In this document: in pieces, positions 1-8,703 of the stretch
How the letters are laid out: every line of letters begins with the position of its first letter
Numbering within the stretch: the first letter of the stretch is position 1
Assembly (NCBI RefSeq): GCF_014651775.1
Contig: NZ_BMXN01000003.1
Span: 62,001-126,000, forward strand
Direction: 5' to 3'
Length of the DNA stretch: 64,000 nt
DNA from: Vreelandella hamiltonii
Lineage (GTDB): Bacteria > Pseudomonadota > Gammaproteobacteria > Pseudomonadales > Halomonadaceae
The notes under the pieces: model-generated
What the model saw: the letters and a program-made list of their open reading frames with translations, nothing else
What the model was told of the DNA's origin: nothing
Databases searched by the model: none
Position numbers and translations under genes: made by a program

Positions 1-1277
1 TCGTCGTCATACTCGGTCGGCGTGTTGACCTGCAGAATCTCGGAGCAGAGGTTGCTCATGTTGATGCGACCGGCAATCGGGTTGGCGCGATTGACCGTAT
101 CTTCGAACATGATGTACGGGTAACCGGACTCGAACTGCAGCTCAGCCAGCGTCTGGAAGAAGGCGCGAGCATTGATCTTCTGCTTGCGAATGCGCGCATC
201 CGCCACCATTTCATGGTACTTCTCGGTGACGCTGATATCGCCAAACGGCACCCCGTAGACCCGCTCTACATCGTAGGGGGAGAACAGGTACATGTCGTCG
301 TTGCGCTTGGCCAGTTCGAACGTGATGTCCGGAATGGTCACGCCCAGCGAAAGCGTCTTGATGCGGATCTTTTCGTCGGCATTTTCACGCTTGGTGTCGA
401 GGAAACGCAGAATGTCAGGGTGGTGAGCATTCAGGTACACAGCCCCGGCACCCTGACGAGCCCCCAGCTGGTTGGCGTAAGAAAACGCATCTTCCAGCAG
501 TTTCATGATGGGGATGATGCCCGACGACTGGTTTTCGATACGCTTGATCGGCGCGCCAGACTCACGGATGTTGGTCAGCAGGAACGCCACCCCACCACCA
601 CGCTTGGAGAGCTGCAGCGCCGAGTTGATCGACCGACCGATCGACTCCATGTTGTCTTCGATACGCAGCAGGAAGCATGACACCAGCTCACCGCGCTGCT
701 GTTTGCCGCAGTTCAGGAAAGTCGGCGTGGCTGGCTGGAAGCGACCACTGATCACTTCATCCACCAGCGACTTGGCCAGCGCTTCATCCCCACGAGCCAG
801 CGTCAGCGCAACCATGCACACGCGATCTTCGTAGCGCTCCAGGTAACGCTTGCCATCGAAGGTCTTCAGCGTATAGCTGGTGTAGTACTTGAAGGCACCC
901 AGGAAGCTGGGGAAGCGAAACTTGTAGGCATACGCCTGCTCGAACAGCGACTTGATGAATTCGAAGCTGTACTGATCGAGTACGTTGGCCTCGTAATAGC
1001 CCTCTTCCACCAGGTAGTCCAGCTTCTCTTCCAGCGAGTGGAAGAAAACCGTGTTCTGGTTGACGTGCTGAAGGAAGTACTGACGCGCCGCTTCGCGGTC
1101 CTTGTCCAACTGCAGTTCGCCGTTGGCACCGTACAGATTGAGCATCGCGTTGAGCGCATGATAATCCAGCGTACGCGCTTCGGTGGTACCCGCAGCAGGA
1201 CGTTTCGCTTCTGCCGACTTCTTGGTAGCGGCGCTGGTGGACGCTACGTTGTTAGAGACTGAGCTTGACGTTTCCAA
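1..1277 (-). CDS. nrdE: Class Ib ribonucleoside-diphosphate reductase alpha subunit NrdE (partial)
   Basis: NrdE reduces ribonucleoside diphosphates to deoxyribonucleotides in the cytoplasm, with NrdF supplying the radical and NrdH the electrons. The C-terminal part lies beyond the left edge; about 425 codons are present. The conserved N-terminal stretch [14 protein letters not shown] and then [17 protein letters not shown] match class Ib NrdE, and the finger-domain sequence [11 protein letters not shown] with its active-site region Cys follows. No ATG precedes the conserved N-terminus. The best start is a TTG at 1277, 10 nt after an AAGGAG that lies inside nrdI, giving a 34-nt overlap with the end of nrdI. 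It is third in nrdHIE; nrdF would be expected just outside the window. Family assignment is firm; the TTG start is inferred from the ribosome site and family alignment. Confidence 0.93.
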   Translation of the reverse strand, partial: METSSSVSNNVASTSAATKKSAEAKRPAAGTTEARTLDYHALNAMLNLYGANGELQLDKDREAARQYFLQHVNQNTVFFHSLEEKLDYLVEEGYYEANVLDQYSFEFIKSLFEQAYAYKFRFPSFLGAFKYYTSYTLKTFDGKRYLERYEDRVCMVALTLARGDEALAKSLVDEVISGRFQPATPTFLNCGKQQRGELVSCFLLRIEDNMESIGRSINSALQLSKRGGGVAFLLTNIRESGAPIKRIENQSSGIIPIMKLLEDAFSYANQLGARQGAGAVYLNAHHPDILRFLDTKRENADEKIRIKTLSLGVTIPDITFELAKRNDDMYLFSPYDVERVYGVPFGDISVTEKYHEMVADARIRKQKINARAFFQTLAELQFESGYPYIMFEDTVNRANPIAGRINMSNLCSEILQVNTPTEYDD

Positions 1278-1693
1278 AACTCTTCTACTCCTTTGCGGAC
1301 CTTGGCGACATCGTCATCGGTGCCAAACAGTTCAAAGCGATAAAGCAACGGTACCTGGCACTTTTGCGCGATGATGCGCCCTGCCAACCCGTAAGCTTCA
1401 CCAAAATTCGTATTACCCGAGGCAATGACACCTCGAATGAGGTGCCGATTGTGCTCATCGTTCAAGAAGCGAATCACCTGCCCCGGTACGGCGCCTTGTG
1501 CATGGCCACCGCCGTAGGTAGGCGTCACCAATATGTAAGGCTGCGTGACGCGTGGAGTGGGCTCTTCACGATTCAATGGCAGCCGCTGGGCACTCAAGCC
1601 AAGCCTTTCGATAAACCGGTGGGTATTGCCTGACTTGGTGGAAAAATAGACCAGCGTACCCGCCTGTCTGGTTTCCACCGTGGCCGTGTGCAT
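1244..1693 (-). CDS. nrdI: Flavodoxin-like NrdI
   Basis: NrdI is the small FMN flavoprotein that supplies the oxidant used to assemble the dimanganese-tyrosyl radical cofactor of NrdF. The 149-residue product has the flavodoxin phosphate loop near the N-terminus ([17 protein letters not shown]), followed by [19 protein letters not shown] and [14 protein letters not shown], which are diagnostic for NrdI. The ATG at 1693 is 10 nt past the nrdH stop, with only a weak ribosome site, so translational coupling to nrdH is likely. The reading frame stays open upstream into nrdH, but that extension lies outside the family's usual length. Its 3' end overlaps nrdE by 34 nt. Confidence 0.93.
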   Translation of the reverse strand: MHTATVETRQAGTLVYFSTKSGNTHRFIERLGLSAQRLPLNREEPTPRVTQPYILVTPTYGGGHAQGAVPGQVIRFLNDEHNRHLIRGVIASGNTNFGEAYGLAGRIIAQKCQVPLLYRFELFGTDDDVAKVRKGVEEFWKRQAQSLTT

Positions 1694-1703
1694 GGCGGCG
1701 GAG

Positions 1704-1925
1704 CTACGCCAGCGCCTGGATACGGTCAGGGCGGAAGCCGGACCAGTGATCCTCACCTACCACGACGACCGGCAGCTGACGATAGCCCAGAGCTTCGACC
1801 TGCTGCTGCGCGCCTGACTCTTCCGTAATGTCGATCACGGTGTACTCCAAACCCTGCTTGTCCAGCGCACGATAGGTAGCGGTGCACTGTACGCAGGCAG
1901 GCTTGCTATAAATTTGGATTTCCAT
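1704..1925 (-). CDS. nrdH: Glutaredoxin-like NrdH redoxin
   Basis: NrdH is the dedicated thiol-disulfide reductant of class Ib reductase, itself reduced by thioredoxin reductase. The 73-residue protein has the redox-active C11-V-Q-C14 pair and the C-terminal WSGFRPD signature typical of NrdH. The ATG at 1925 is preceded by AAGGA at 8 nt. Longer in-frame starts at 1943 and 2060 would add residues not found in the family and would run into the NrdR-box promoter. First gene of nrdHIE. Confidence 0.93.
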   Translation of the reverse strand: MEIQIYSKPACVQCTATYRALDKQGLEYTVIDITEESGAQQQVEALGYRQLPVVVVGEDHWSGFRPDRIQALA

Positions 1926-2001
1926 GGCTATTTTCCTTTTCATAGCGACACTTTTCGGGTAGCGCATGGCAATGGCGCCACCCCTCTGAAATTCTCCACG
2001 C

Positions 2002-2017
2002 ATACTATATATAGACC
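2002..2017. promoter_or_regulatory. NrdR box 1 (downstream)
   Basis: The core CTATATATAG is a perfect palindrome centred at 2009.5, and 12 of 16 positions match the NrdR consensus as I recall it (acaCwAtATaTwGtgt). It overlaps the candidate -10 of nrdHIE. NrdR is the ATP/dATP-sensing repressor of ribonucleotide reductase operons. Confidence 0.75.
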
Positions 2018-2030
2018 ACCAGAAAATCAA
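2002..2030 (-). promoter_or_regulatory. Probable sigma-70 promoter of nrdHIE
   Basis: Reading the minus strand, TTGATT (2030-2025) and TAGTAT (2007-2002) are separated by exactly 17 nt, about 75 nt before the nrdH start. The -10 element lies inside the downstream NrdR box, an arrangement suited to repression. Confidence 0.55.
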
Positions 2031-2032
2031 TT

Positions 2033-2048
2033 CAAGCATATATGGTAT
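2033..2048. promoter_or_regulatory. NrdR box 2 (upstream)
   Basis: The palindrome CATATATG is centred at 2040.5, exactly 31 bp (three helical turns) from box 1. That is the spacing characteristic of paired NrdR boxes. About 10 of 16 positions fit the consensus, so this copy is the weaker one. Confidence 0.65.
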
Positions 2049-2100
2049 TTTTTCATCCACAGGTTATTGACAAGCCATACCCAGCGCTATACCCAGAAAC

Positions 2101-2130
2101 AAAAAAAGCCGCCCCCTGAAAGGGGGCGGC
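2101..2130 (-). terminator. Rho-independent terminator of sodA
   Basis: A perfect 9-bp GC stem (2108-2116 with 2122-2130) with loop TGAAA is followed on the minus strand by seven T residues (2107-2101). It separates sodA from the nrdHIE promoter. Confidence 0.9.
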
Positions 2131-2174
2131 TTTGGCTGCAAAATCACGCGCTCAGGCGCAATTTTCGACCATTA

Positions 2175-2786
2175 TCAGGCCTTGGCAGCTTGGTAGCGAC
2201 GCTCGACGTCTTCCCAGTTCACGACGCTGAAGAATGCGTCAACATAGTCGGGGCGCTTGTTCTGGAACTTGAGATAGTACGCGTGCTCCCATACATCCAG
2301 ACCCAGCAGCGGCGTGTTGCCATGCATCAGAGGGCTATCCTGGTTGAGCGTGTTCTCGACGACCAGCTTCTTCTCGGGTGTGACAGATAGCCACGCCCAG
2401 CCGCTGCCAAAACGGCCCAGCGCCGCTTTCTTGAAAGCGTCCTTGAACGCATCGAGGCCACCCAGCTCGGCGTCGATGGCCTTAGCAACATCACCCTGGG
2501 GCTGACCGCCACCATTGGGAGACATCATCTGCCAGAACATGGAGTGGTTGGCGTGCCCACCACCGTTGTTGATCACGGCCTGACGCTTCTCTTCCGGCAC
2601 GCGATCCAGATTGGCAACCAGCTCTTCTACCGGCATATCTTCCAGACCAGTGCCTTCCAGGGCACCGTTCAGGTTGGTCACGTAGGTGTTGTGGTGACGA
2701 GAGTGGTGGATCTCCATCGTCATCGCATCGATGTGCGGCTCGAGTGCATCGTAAGCGTACGGTAATTCAGGAAGGGTATGGGCCAT
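2175..2786 (-). CDS. sodA: Manganese superoxide dismutase
   Basis: Cytoplasmic dismutation of superoxide to oxygen and peroxide. The 203-residue protein has the metal ligands H27, H81, D164 and H168 (motif DVWEHAYY). Two features point to the Mn rather than the Fe form: the [11 protein letters not shown] segment, and Q149 in NQDSPLM, where Fe enzymes carry a Gln at the other site. The ATG at 2786 has AAGGAG 8 nt upstream; a longer frame to 2822 lacks family support. It is monocistronic, with a terminator at 2101-2130 and a possible IscR-type site upstream. Its neighbour nrdHIE is also expected to depend on manganese, which suggests a shared physiological theme. Confidence 0.95.
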   Translation of the reverse strand: MAHTLPELPYAYDALEPHIDAMTMEIHHSRHHNTYVTNLNGALEGTGLEDMPVEELVANLDRVPEEKRQAVINNGGGHANHSMFWQMMSPNGGGQPQGDVAKAIDAELGGLDAFKDAFKKAALGRFGSGWAWLSVTPEKKLVVENTLNQDSPLMHGNTPLLGLDVWEHAYYLKFQNKRPDYVDAFFSVVNWEDVERRYQAAKA

Positions 2787-2896
2787 GCTATCTTCTCCTT
2801 GAGTGGCTTCTATAACGTTCACTACCTAAGGTGCGGTCTTGCTTCACCCTTTTCAACTGCCGCCCCGGCAATTTTTCTACCAGCGCGACGACTTCT

Positions 2897-2921
2897 TTAT
2901 CCCAGTACTTTAGTCAACTAT
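2897..2921 (-). promoter_or_regulatory. Possible type-1 IscR site upstream of sodA
   Basis: Read on the minus strand, this 25-mer starts ATAGTTGACTAAAG and matches about 20 of 25 positions of the E. coli type-1 IscR consensus, recalled as ATASYYGACTRwwwYAGTCRRSTAT. It contains a TTGACT -35 hexamer at 2917-2912, but no convincing -10 sits at 16-18 nt. The match was counted by eye. Confidence 0.35.
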
Positions 2922-2948
2922 TTTCAGTTTATCGAATTCATCGCCATT

Positions 2949-2980
2949 AAAAAAGCCGACCTCTTGCGACGTCGGCTTTT
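2949..2980 (-). terminator. Rho-independent terminator of etfBA
   Basis: The stem AAAAGCCGAC/GTCGGCTTTT is followed on the minus strand by a run of T, about 20 nt after the etfA stop. Confidence 0.85.
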
Positions 2981-2999
2981 GGTAAAACGGCGTTCCTGC

Positions 3000-3926
3000 T
3001 TACAGCTTGCTCTCCAGCTCCGGCAGGATCTCGAACAGATCCCCCACCAAGCCGTAGTCGGCTACCTGGAAGATCGGGGCCTCTTCGTCCTTGTTGATCG
3101 CCACGATCACCTTGGAGTCTTTCATCCCCGCCAGGTGCTGAATCGCGCCGCTGATGCCCACGGCAATGTAGAGCTCGGGGGCGACGATCTTGCCGGTCTG
3201 GCCTACCTGCATGTCGTTGGGCACGAAGCCTGCATCCACCGCCGCACGAGACGCGCCAATGGCGGCGCCCAGCTTGTCGGCAATGCCGTCCAGCAGTTTG
3301 AAGTTTTCGCCGTTGCCCATGCCACGGCCGCCGGAGATGACGACCTTGGCACCGCCGAGTTCCGGGCGGTCGCTCTGGGCCAGCTCCTGCTTCACGAAAC
3401 GGGACTGGGCGTTGTCGACGACCACGTCCACGGCGTCCACGCTGGCGCTGCCGCCGCTGCCTACCGCATCGAAGGCGGTGGTGCGCACGGTGATGACTTT
3501 CAGCGGGTCGTCGCTTTTCACCGTGGCGATGGCGTTACCGGCGTAGATCGGGCGCAGGAAGGTGTCGGCGCTCTCGACGCCAATCACTTCCGACAGTTGG
3601 CTGACGTCTTTCAGCGCGGCCAGCCGGGGCAGCACGTTCTTGCCGGTGGTGGAGGCGCTGGTCAGCACGTGGGTGTAGTCGTCGGCCAGGGCGACCAGCA
3701 GCGCGCCCATGGGCTCGGCAAGCTGATGGGCGTAGACGGCGTTGTCTGCCACGCGCACCTTGCTCACGCCGTCGAGTGTCGCGGCGGCTTCGACGGCGGC
3801 CTGGACGCCTTCACCGGCGACCAGTACATCGATATCGCCACCGATCGCCTGGGCGGCTGCCACGACGTGGGCGGTGGCGCTGGCCAACTGACCTTCATGC
3901 AGGTCGGCAAGTACCAGAATGCTCAT
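3000..3926 (-). CDS. etfA: Electron transfer flavoprotein alpha subunit
   Basis: EtfA and EtfB form the soluble FAD/AMP heterodimer that carries electrons from acyl-CoA and other dehydrogenases to ETF-ubiquinone oxidoreductase. The 308-residue protein has the usual length. The N-terminal ETF domain is followed, from about residue 190, by the FAD-binding domain with [12 protein letters not shown] (198-209) and the family signature [19 protein letters not shown] near residue 253. It follows etfB by 14 nt with an AAGGAGC ribosome site, so the two are one operon, ended by the terminator at 2949-2980. Confidence 0.97.
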   Translation of the reverse strand: MSILVLADLHEGQLASATAHVVAAAQAIGGDIDVLVAGEGVQAAVEAAATLDGVSKVRVADNAVYAHQLAEPMGALLVALADDYTHVLTSASTTGKNVLPRLAALKDVSQLSEVIGVESADTFLRPIYAGNAIATVKSDDPLKVITVRTTAFDAVGSGGSASVDAVDVVVDNAQSRFVKQELAQSDRPELGGAKVVISGGRGMGNGENFKLLDGIADKLGAAIGASRAAVDAGFVPNDMQVGQTGKIVAPELYIAVGISGAIQHLAGMKDSKVIVAINKDEEAPIFQVADYGLVGDLFEILPELESKL

Positions 3927-3940
3927 GAGATCAGCTCCTT

Positions 3941-4690
3941 TTAAAGCACTTTGGCTTCGTTTTTCAGTTTATCGATCAGCTCGTCCACCGAGGCGACCTT
4001 GATACCGCCCTTGCGCTCGGCGGGTGACTCGACCTTGAGCAGCGTGACGTTCGACGCGACCTCAACCCCATAGTCGGCGGGGGTCTTGACGTCCAGCGGC
4101 TTTTTCTTGGCCTTCATGATGTCCGGCAGCTTGGCATAGCGCGGCTCGTTGAGGCGCAGGTCGGTGGTGACGATGGCGGGCAGCGTGAGGGCGACGGTTT
4201 GCAGGCCGCCGTCGATTTCACGGGTCACGTTCACCTTGTCGCCATCGATGGCGACTTCCGAGGCAAACGTGCCCTGGGGCAGATTGGTCAGCGCCGCCAG
4301 CATCTGGCCGGTCTGGTTGTTGTCGGTGTCGATGGCCTGCTTGCCAAGAATCACCAGACCAGGCTGCTCTTCATCCACCACCTTGGCCAGCAGTTTGGCC
4401 ACCGCCAGCGATTCGACGCGCTCGTCGGTCTCGATGTGGATGGCGCGATCGGCGCCCAGCGCCAGCGCGGTGCGCAGCTGCTCCTGGGCAGCCTTGGGGC
4501 CTACCGTCACGGCGACCACTTCACTGGCCGCTCCCTTCTCTTTCAAACGCACGGCCTCTTCCACGGCGATTTCGCAGAAGGGGTTCATGGCCATCTTGAC
4601 GTTGGTCAGATCCACATCGGAGTGATCCGCCTTGACGCGGATCTTGACGTTGTAGTCGATGACGCGTTTTACCGCGACCAATACTTTCAT
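3941..4690 (-). CDS. etfB: Electron transfer flavoprotein beta subunit
   Basis: Beta subunit of ETF, which binds AMP and docks the dehydrogenases. The 249 residues match the standard length. It begins [19 protein letters not shown] and carries the recognition-loop region VRLKEKG and the signature [20 protein letters not shown] near 118-137. First gene of etfBA; the 358-nt gap upstream is shared with the divergent ETF-QO gene, so the three electron-transfer genes can be co-regulated. Confidence 0.97.
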   Translation of the reverse strand: MKVLVAVKRVIDYNVKIRVKADHSDVDLTNVKMAMNPFCEIAVEEAVRLKEKGAASEVVAVTVGPKAAQEQLRTALALGADRAIHIETDERVESLAVAKLLAKVVDEEQPGLVILGKQAIDTDNNQTGQMLAALTNLPQGTFASEVAIDGDKVNVTREIDGGLQTVALTLPAIVTTDLRLNEPRYAKLPDIMKAKKKPLDVKTPADYGVEVASNVTLLKVESPAERKGGIKVASVDELIDKLKNEAKVL

Positions 4691-4774
4691 AGGTTCCTCG
4701 CTTGGCCTGGATGACAGCCGTTGACCTGAACAGACGCTGCTCGGATGGCAGCGTAAAAAAATTCATGCAAGCGT

Positions 4775-4806
4775 TTGATAGGCTAGTAAATGAAAAACCC
4801 TATCAA
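4775..4806. repeat. 8-bp inverted repeat, possible operator
   Basis: TTGATAGG (4775-4782) and CCTATCAA (4799-4806) are perfect inverted copies 16 nt apart, on the etfB-proximal side of the divergent region. Confidence 0.5.
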
Positions 4807-4909
4807 TTTGCCACAGCCTACCTTTATGCAACAACACCTAATCACTGCGGCCTTGGTCGTAGTCGCTGGCGGCTTTTACCGTAAAGTGCGCTTTTGCCAT
4901 CGTAGGGGT

Positions 4910-4924
4910 TACCTGACACAGGTA
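4910..4924. repeat. 15-bp palindrome, possible operator
   Basis: TACCTG-ACA-CAGGTA is a perfect 6-3-6 palindrome overlapping the TATTAT element. I do not recognise the regulator. Confidence 0.45.
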
Positions 4925-4953
4925 TTATGCCTATCATGGGAGACAACCAGAAG

Positions 4954-4967
4954 CAAACGACCGTTTT
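4954..4967. promoter_or_regulatory. PsrA-like operator candidate
   Basis: CAAAC-GACC-GTTTT agrees, except for its last base, with the G/C-AAAC-(N2-4)-GTTT-G/C motif described for the fatty-acid-responsive regulator PsrA of Pseudomonas. ETF genes are plausible targets. Confidence 0.35.
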
Positions 4968-5048
4968 AAATTAAGGCCATCTTTTCATAAGCTAGTGCTC
5001 AATCGCTAGCATCGGCGGGTGGCGCTTATGAGAATAAGGAGAAACCAG

Positions 5049-6713
5049 GTGGAAACCGTTGAACGCGATGTAATGGATTTTGACGTGGTCATCGTGGGCG
5101 CAGGCCCCTCTGGCTTGGCCGCCGCCTGCCGTTTGATGCAGCAGGCCAACGAAGCGGAGCAAGAGCTGACCGTTTGTGTGGTCGAGAAAGGGTCTGAAGT
5201 GGGAGCGCATATTCTGTCTGGCGCGGTATTCGAACCCCGTGCCCTGGCGGAGCTGTTTCCCGACTGGGAAGAGCGCGGCGCTCCCCTGAATACGCCCGCC
5301 ACGCGCGACGATGTCTATTTGCTGAAGGATGCCGAAAAGGCGCAGAAAATCCCCAATGCGCTGGTACCCAAGAGCATGCACAACACCGGCGGTGAACTGA
5401 CTCGCTACGTGATCAGCGCAGGCAACCTGTGCCGCTGGCTGGGTGAGCAGGCAGAATCCTTGGGCGTCGAGATATTTCCGGGCTTCGCCGCCCAGGAAGT
5501 GATCATCGAGGATGACGTGGTGCGCGGCATCCTGATTGGTGACATGGGCATCGGTGCCGATGGCACACCCAAGGATGGCCATATGCCCGGTATGGAGCTG
5601 CGCGCCAAGTATACGCTCTTTGCCGAGGGTGCCAGAGGCCATCTAGGCAAACGTCTGATCAAGCAGTTCTCGCTGGATGCTGGCCGAGACCCCCAACACT
5701 ACGGTATCGGGCTAAAAGAGCTGTGGGATGTACCCGCCGACAAGCACGAGCCCGGCCTGGTGGTTCACGGCTCTGGCTGGCCACTGGACAGCAAGACCCA
5801 CGGCGGCTGGTTTCTCTACCACGCAGAAAACCAGCAGGTCGTGGTAGGGCTGATCATGGACCTTGGCTACCAGAACCCGTGGCTCTCGCCCTTCGACGAG
5901 TTCCAGCGCATGAAGCATCACCCGGTGCTCAGCCAATATCTGGAAGGCGGCAAGCGGGTGGCTTATGGCGCGCGCGCGATTGCCAAGGGAGGCTTCAACT
6001 GCCTGCCCAAGATGACCTTCCCTGGTGGCCTGCTGATTGGTTGTGACGCGGGCACGCTGAACTTTGCCAAGATCAAGGGGCTGCACACTGCCATGAAATC
6101 AGGCATGGTGGCGGCAGAAAGCGTCTTCGAAGCCATCAAGGGCGGCGACGAGGGTGGCCAGACGCTGGCCAGCTTCGAACGCTTGTGGGAGGCCAGCTGG
6201 GCTTACCAGGAGTTGAAAGAGAGCGCCAGCTTTGGTCCGGCGATCCATAAATATGGTACGGTCGGCGGCGGGGCTTATAACTTCGCGAACCAGCTGCTGG
6301 GCAACAAGCTGCCCAACGTGCACGACACCACCACCGACCACGGCGCCCTGAAACCGGCGGCTGAATTCGAGAAGATTCAGTATCCGAAGCCGGACGGCAA
6401 GCTGTCCTTCGACAAGTCCACCTCGGTATTTCTCTCGAACACCAACCATGAGGAAGACCAGCCCTGCCACCTGCGCCTGGCTGACCCGGCGTTGCCGATT
6501 CGCGACAACCTGCCGACATACGCCGAGCCCGCACAGCGCTACTGCCCAGCGGGTGTCTATGAAGTGGTGGAGGATGACCAGGGCCAGCCACGCTTCCAGA
6601 TCAACTTCCAGAACTGCGTACACTGCAAGACCTGCGATATCAAGGACCCGGCCCAGAACATCACCTGGGTAGCCCCCGAAGGCGGTGGCGGCCCGAACTA
6701 TCCGAACATGTAA
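5049..6713 (+). CDS. Electron transfer flavoprotein-ubiquinone oxidoreductase
   Basis: Membrane-associated FAD/4Fe-4S enzyme that passes electrons from reduced ETF to ubiquinone. The 554-residue protein shows the N-terminal dinucleotide-binding fold FDVVIVGAGPSGLAAA (about residues 11-26). Its C-terminal 4Fe-4S ligands lie in YCPAGVYEV (a lone Cys) and NCVHCKTCDIKDP. The start is decided by an AAGGAG at 5036-5041 placed 7 nt before a GTG at 5049. The upstream in-frame GTG at 5019 and ATG at 5028 lack a ribosome site. Divergent from etfBA. Confidence 0.95.
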   Translation: METVERDVMDFDVVIVGAGPSGLAAACRLMQQANEAEQELTVCVVEKGSEVGAHILSGAVFEPRALAELFPDWEERGAPLNTPATRDDVYLLKDAEKAQKIPNALVPKSMHNTGGELTRYVISAGNLCRWLGEQAESLGVEIFPGFAAQEVIIEDDVVRGILIGDMGIGADGTPKDGHMPGMELRAKYTLFAEGARGHLGKRLIKQFSLDAGRDPQHYGIGLKELWDVPADKHEPGLVVHGSGWPLDSKTHGGWFLYHAENQQVVVGLIMDLGYQNPWLSPFDEFQRMKHHPVLSQYLEGGKRVAYGARAIAKGGFNCLPKMTFPGGLLIGCDAGTLNFAKIKGLHTAMKSGMVAAESVFEAIKGGDEGGQTLASFERLWEASWAYQELKESASFGPAIHKYGTVGGGAYNFANQLLGNKLPNVHDTTTDHGALKPAAEFEKIQYPKPDGKLSFDKSTSVFLSNTNHEEDQPCHLRLADPALPIRDNLPTYAEPAQRYCPAGVYEVVEDDQGQPRFQINFQNCVHCKTCDIKDPAQNITWVAPEGGGGPNYPNM

Positions 6714-6727
6714 CGCTTGCCTGTCTC

Positions 6728-6752
6728 GTGCTGCCCCTTCAGGGGGCAGCAC
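6728..6752. terminator. Hairpin between convergent genes
   Basis: A perfect 10-bp stem (6728-6737 with 6743-6752) and 5-nt loop lies 15 nt after the ETF-QO stop. There is no T-run, so it is either a weak terminator or an RNA 3'-end stabiliser. Confidence 0.55.
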
Positions 6753-6768
6753 CGACTGCGAATCTTCG

Positions 6769-8274
6769 CTAAACCGATTCAGCGTAAAAAAATGCTGCGT
6801 TCTTGCCCGCCTGCTTGGCTCGATACATTGCTATATCGGCACACTTCATCAACGTTTGCTCATCGAGCCCATCGTCGGGAAAGAAGGCGACGCCAATACT
6901 GACCGAAATCGAGCACGTCTCTTGGTGAAGTATGAAAGGCTCCTGGATCGTTGCCACCAACTGATCGGCTATGCGAGCCACCGGCTCACGCTGGGTGACG
7001 CTTCTTACCAGAATGACAAACTCATCGCCGCCCAGGCGAGCGACGACATCCTGTTCACGCACTGCCGCCACCAAGCGCTTCGCCACGAGCTCCAGCAGCC
7101 TGTCCCCCGCCTCATGACCCAGTGAATCGTTGACGTTCTTGAAGCGATCCAGATCGAGGAACAGCAGGGCAAAGCCCCCCTCATCACGCTTTTGCTCCAG
7201 CGCTTTGCGCATCACAAAACTCAAATAGACTCTGTTGGGCAAATTGGTCAGCGTATCGTGAAACGCGAGGTGCTCGATATGATGGGCATGTCGCAAGCGT
7301 TCGTCTGTCGCCCGCTGTCGCTCGCGCTGCAGTTGCAGGCTCTGCCAGGTCAGCACCCCAAGGATCAACAGCGCCACCACACTCGCGATCACGGCGCGTA
7401 GCCAGTAACGACGTATCATCGGACTGGCACTGGCCAGCTTCTCATCAACGGAGATACCCACCACGACAGACAAGGGGAAGTTATACAGCGGCTTCACCAA
7501 CGTCATTCGTTCGCTACCAAGCCAATGGGCAATAAAGGGCGCATCGCCGCTGCCCAAAGCGTCCTCATCGTTACTCAGTTCCATGGCAACGCCCGAATAC
7601 AGGCGATCCCCACTTCGTGCAACACGAGTGACATGTGAGGCATCGACTAACGCCAAAACACCCCGCTCACCCAACGCGGCAGCGTCATAGCCACTGACAA
7701 AATAGTCTGCACTCACCGCCAAAATGCCCCATACGGGAGCATTGCCATATCCAACGTCGCTCAACAATCTTGCAAAGAGAAACAGCTCGCGCCCCTCGTC
7801 CGAAAAGGCCTCGATGAACAATCCAGGAGCCAACGACAAGGGAGGCAATACGATGCTCGCAGCTCCATCCCAGACACCGGAGCTCTCCATCACCTGCCCT
7901 TGCGCATCGACGATACCCACGGAAAAGATCAGCTCGGGCGGGAGCAAGGCATACTCTTGAAGCGCATCCAGGATGCCTGTTTGCTGCTGGCTGGCGACCA
8001 GGTCGACGAGCTTCAAGGTGGAATCAATTTCTCTCAGCGAGCGCAACACTCGCGCTTCATAAGTATCCGCAACGTCCAAAATGGACAGCTCGACCTGCCG
8101 CTTGATGGCAGCTTGCTCACGCGTGACCAGATAATGAGTACTGCTCCAGATGATGGCCAGCATGAGCATGACAACCGTTCCGAACAGCACACGAGGGTCG
8201 GCCAACCATTGGTGCCAAACACCCTCGCTCTGCTGAGTCGCCCTGCCGGGTTCCGGGCCTTTGAGGCTACTCAA
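6769..8274 (-). CDS. Membrane diguanylate cyclase with periplasmic sensor domain
   Basis: Predicted to make cyclic di-GMP from two GTP. Of 501 residues, about 30-50 and 293-312 are membrane segments flanking a periplasmic domain of about 240 residues that looks Cache-like. A GGDEF domain follows, with the intact active site G415-G-D-E-F419 and the product-inhibition I-site R406-E-Q-D409, placed the standard five residues upstream; no EAL domain. The start appears to be TTG at 8274, six nt after AAGGTGG, overlapping the end of the preceding PstS-like gene by 8 nt. Third gene of the porin/PstS-like operon, so the sensed signal is probably linked to those envelope proteins. The ligand is unknown. 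Confidence 0.9.
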   Translation of the reverse strand: MSSLKGPEPGRATQQSEGVWHQWLADPRVLFGTVVMLMLAIIWSSTHYLVTREQAAIKRQVELSILDVADTYEARVLRSLREIDSTLKLVDLVASQQQTGILDALQEYALLPPELIFSVGIVDAQGQVMESSGVWDGAASIVLPPLSLAPGLFIEAFSDEGRELFLFARLLSDVGYGNAPVWGILAVSADYFVSGYDAAALGERGVLALVDASHVTRVARSGDRLYSGVAMELSNDEDALGSGDAPFIAHWLGSERMTLVKPLYNFPLSVVVGISVDEKLASASPMIRRYWLRAVIASVVALLILGVLTWQSLQLQRERQRATDERLRHAHHIEHLAFHDTLTNLPNRVYLSFVMRKALEQKRDEGGFALLFLDLDRFKNVNDSLGHEAGDRLLELVAKRLVAAVREQDVVARLGGDEFVILVRSVTQREPVARIADQLVATIQEPFILHQETCSISVSIGVAFFPDDGLDEQTLMKCADIAMYRAKQAGKNAAFFYAESV

Positions 8275-8692
8275 CCGTCACCACCTTGAGCCGCTCATCC
8301 AGAAAGCGGGCATCTATGTACCCCAAGGCTCTTGGATCACCAATCAGCCTATCCACGACGGCTTGGCTATCGGGCAATGTGAGCGGCGGCTGGCCGCGTC
8401 CGGTAAAAATCAACCTGGCCCAATGAGCCCGCAGCTGCGCGGGCGTTTTTTCAATATAACGACGATAAAACTCGCTATGCTCGGGTGTCCGCTCGGACTG
8501 ATCTATAGGAACCATATGCGCCTGCCCTCGGAGCGGGGAGCGACTTTCCAAATAGAGATCTTTTAGCTCTTGGCGCTGTATGCGATCCAGCGTCGCCTCT
8601 GCGGCCACTACCACAAGAAGGTCAGCCATCACCGTGCAGGGAAGCACACAGAGCATGACAAGGTAACAGACCCGAGTTAACCGCTTAGTCAT
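8267..8692 (-). CDS. Small PstS-like periplasmic substrate-binding protein
   Basis: The 141-residue product has a signal peptide (hydrophobic core YLVMLCVLPCTVMA, cleavage probable after residue 22-23). The mature part resembles the C-terminal half of phosphate-binding PstS proteins, with ARLIFTGRGQPP and an RALGYID segment. It is about half a PstS, and no permease or ATPase gene is nearby, so a sensory or scavenging role is more likely than classical import. The ATG at 8692 is preferred because AGGGGG lies 7 nt upstream; an in-frame GTG at 8698 is too close to it. It sits 11 nt after the porin stop and overlaps the cyclase gene by 8 nt. Confidence 0.75.
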   Translation of the reverse strand: MTKRLTRVCYLVMLCVLPCTVMADLLVVVAAEATLDRIQRQELKDLYLESRSPLRGQAHMVPIDQSERTPEHSEFYRRYIEKTPAQLRAHWARLIFTGRGQPPLTLPDSQAVVDRLIGDPRALGYIDARFLDERLKVVTVE

Positions 8693-8703
8693 GTTCACGC
8701 CCC

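Larger units (their letters stand above)
4691..5048. promoter_or_regulatory. Divergent control region between etfBA and ETF-QO
   Basis: No gene is supported here. It contains three symmetric elements listed separately: an 8-bp inverted repeat at 4775-4806, a 6-3-6 palindrome at 4910-4924 and a PsrA-like motif at 4954-4967. TATTAT at 4923-4928 could be a -10 for the ETF-QO gene but has no good -35 partner. The open frame at 4702-4884 has no family features. Confidence 0.6.

Noticed and set aside
2778..3944. A 388-codon plus-strand open frame opposite etfA
   Set aside because: Antisense to a confidently assigned gene; no recognisable domain.
4702..4884. A 60-codon plus-strand frame between the etf genes
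   Set aside because: No ribosome site or family features; it overlaps operator-like repeats.
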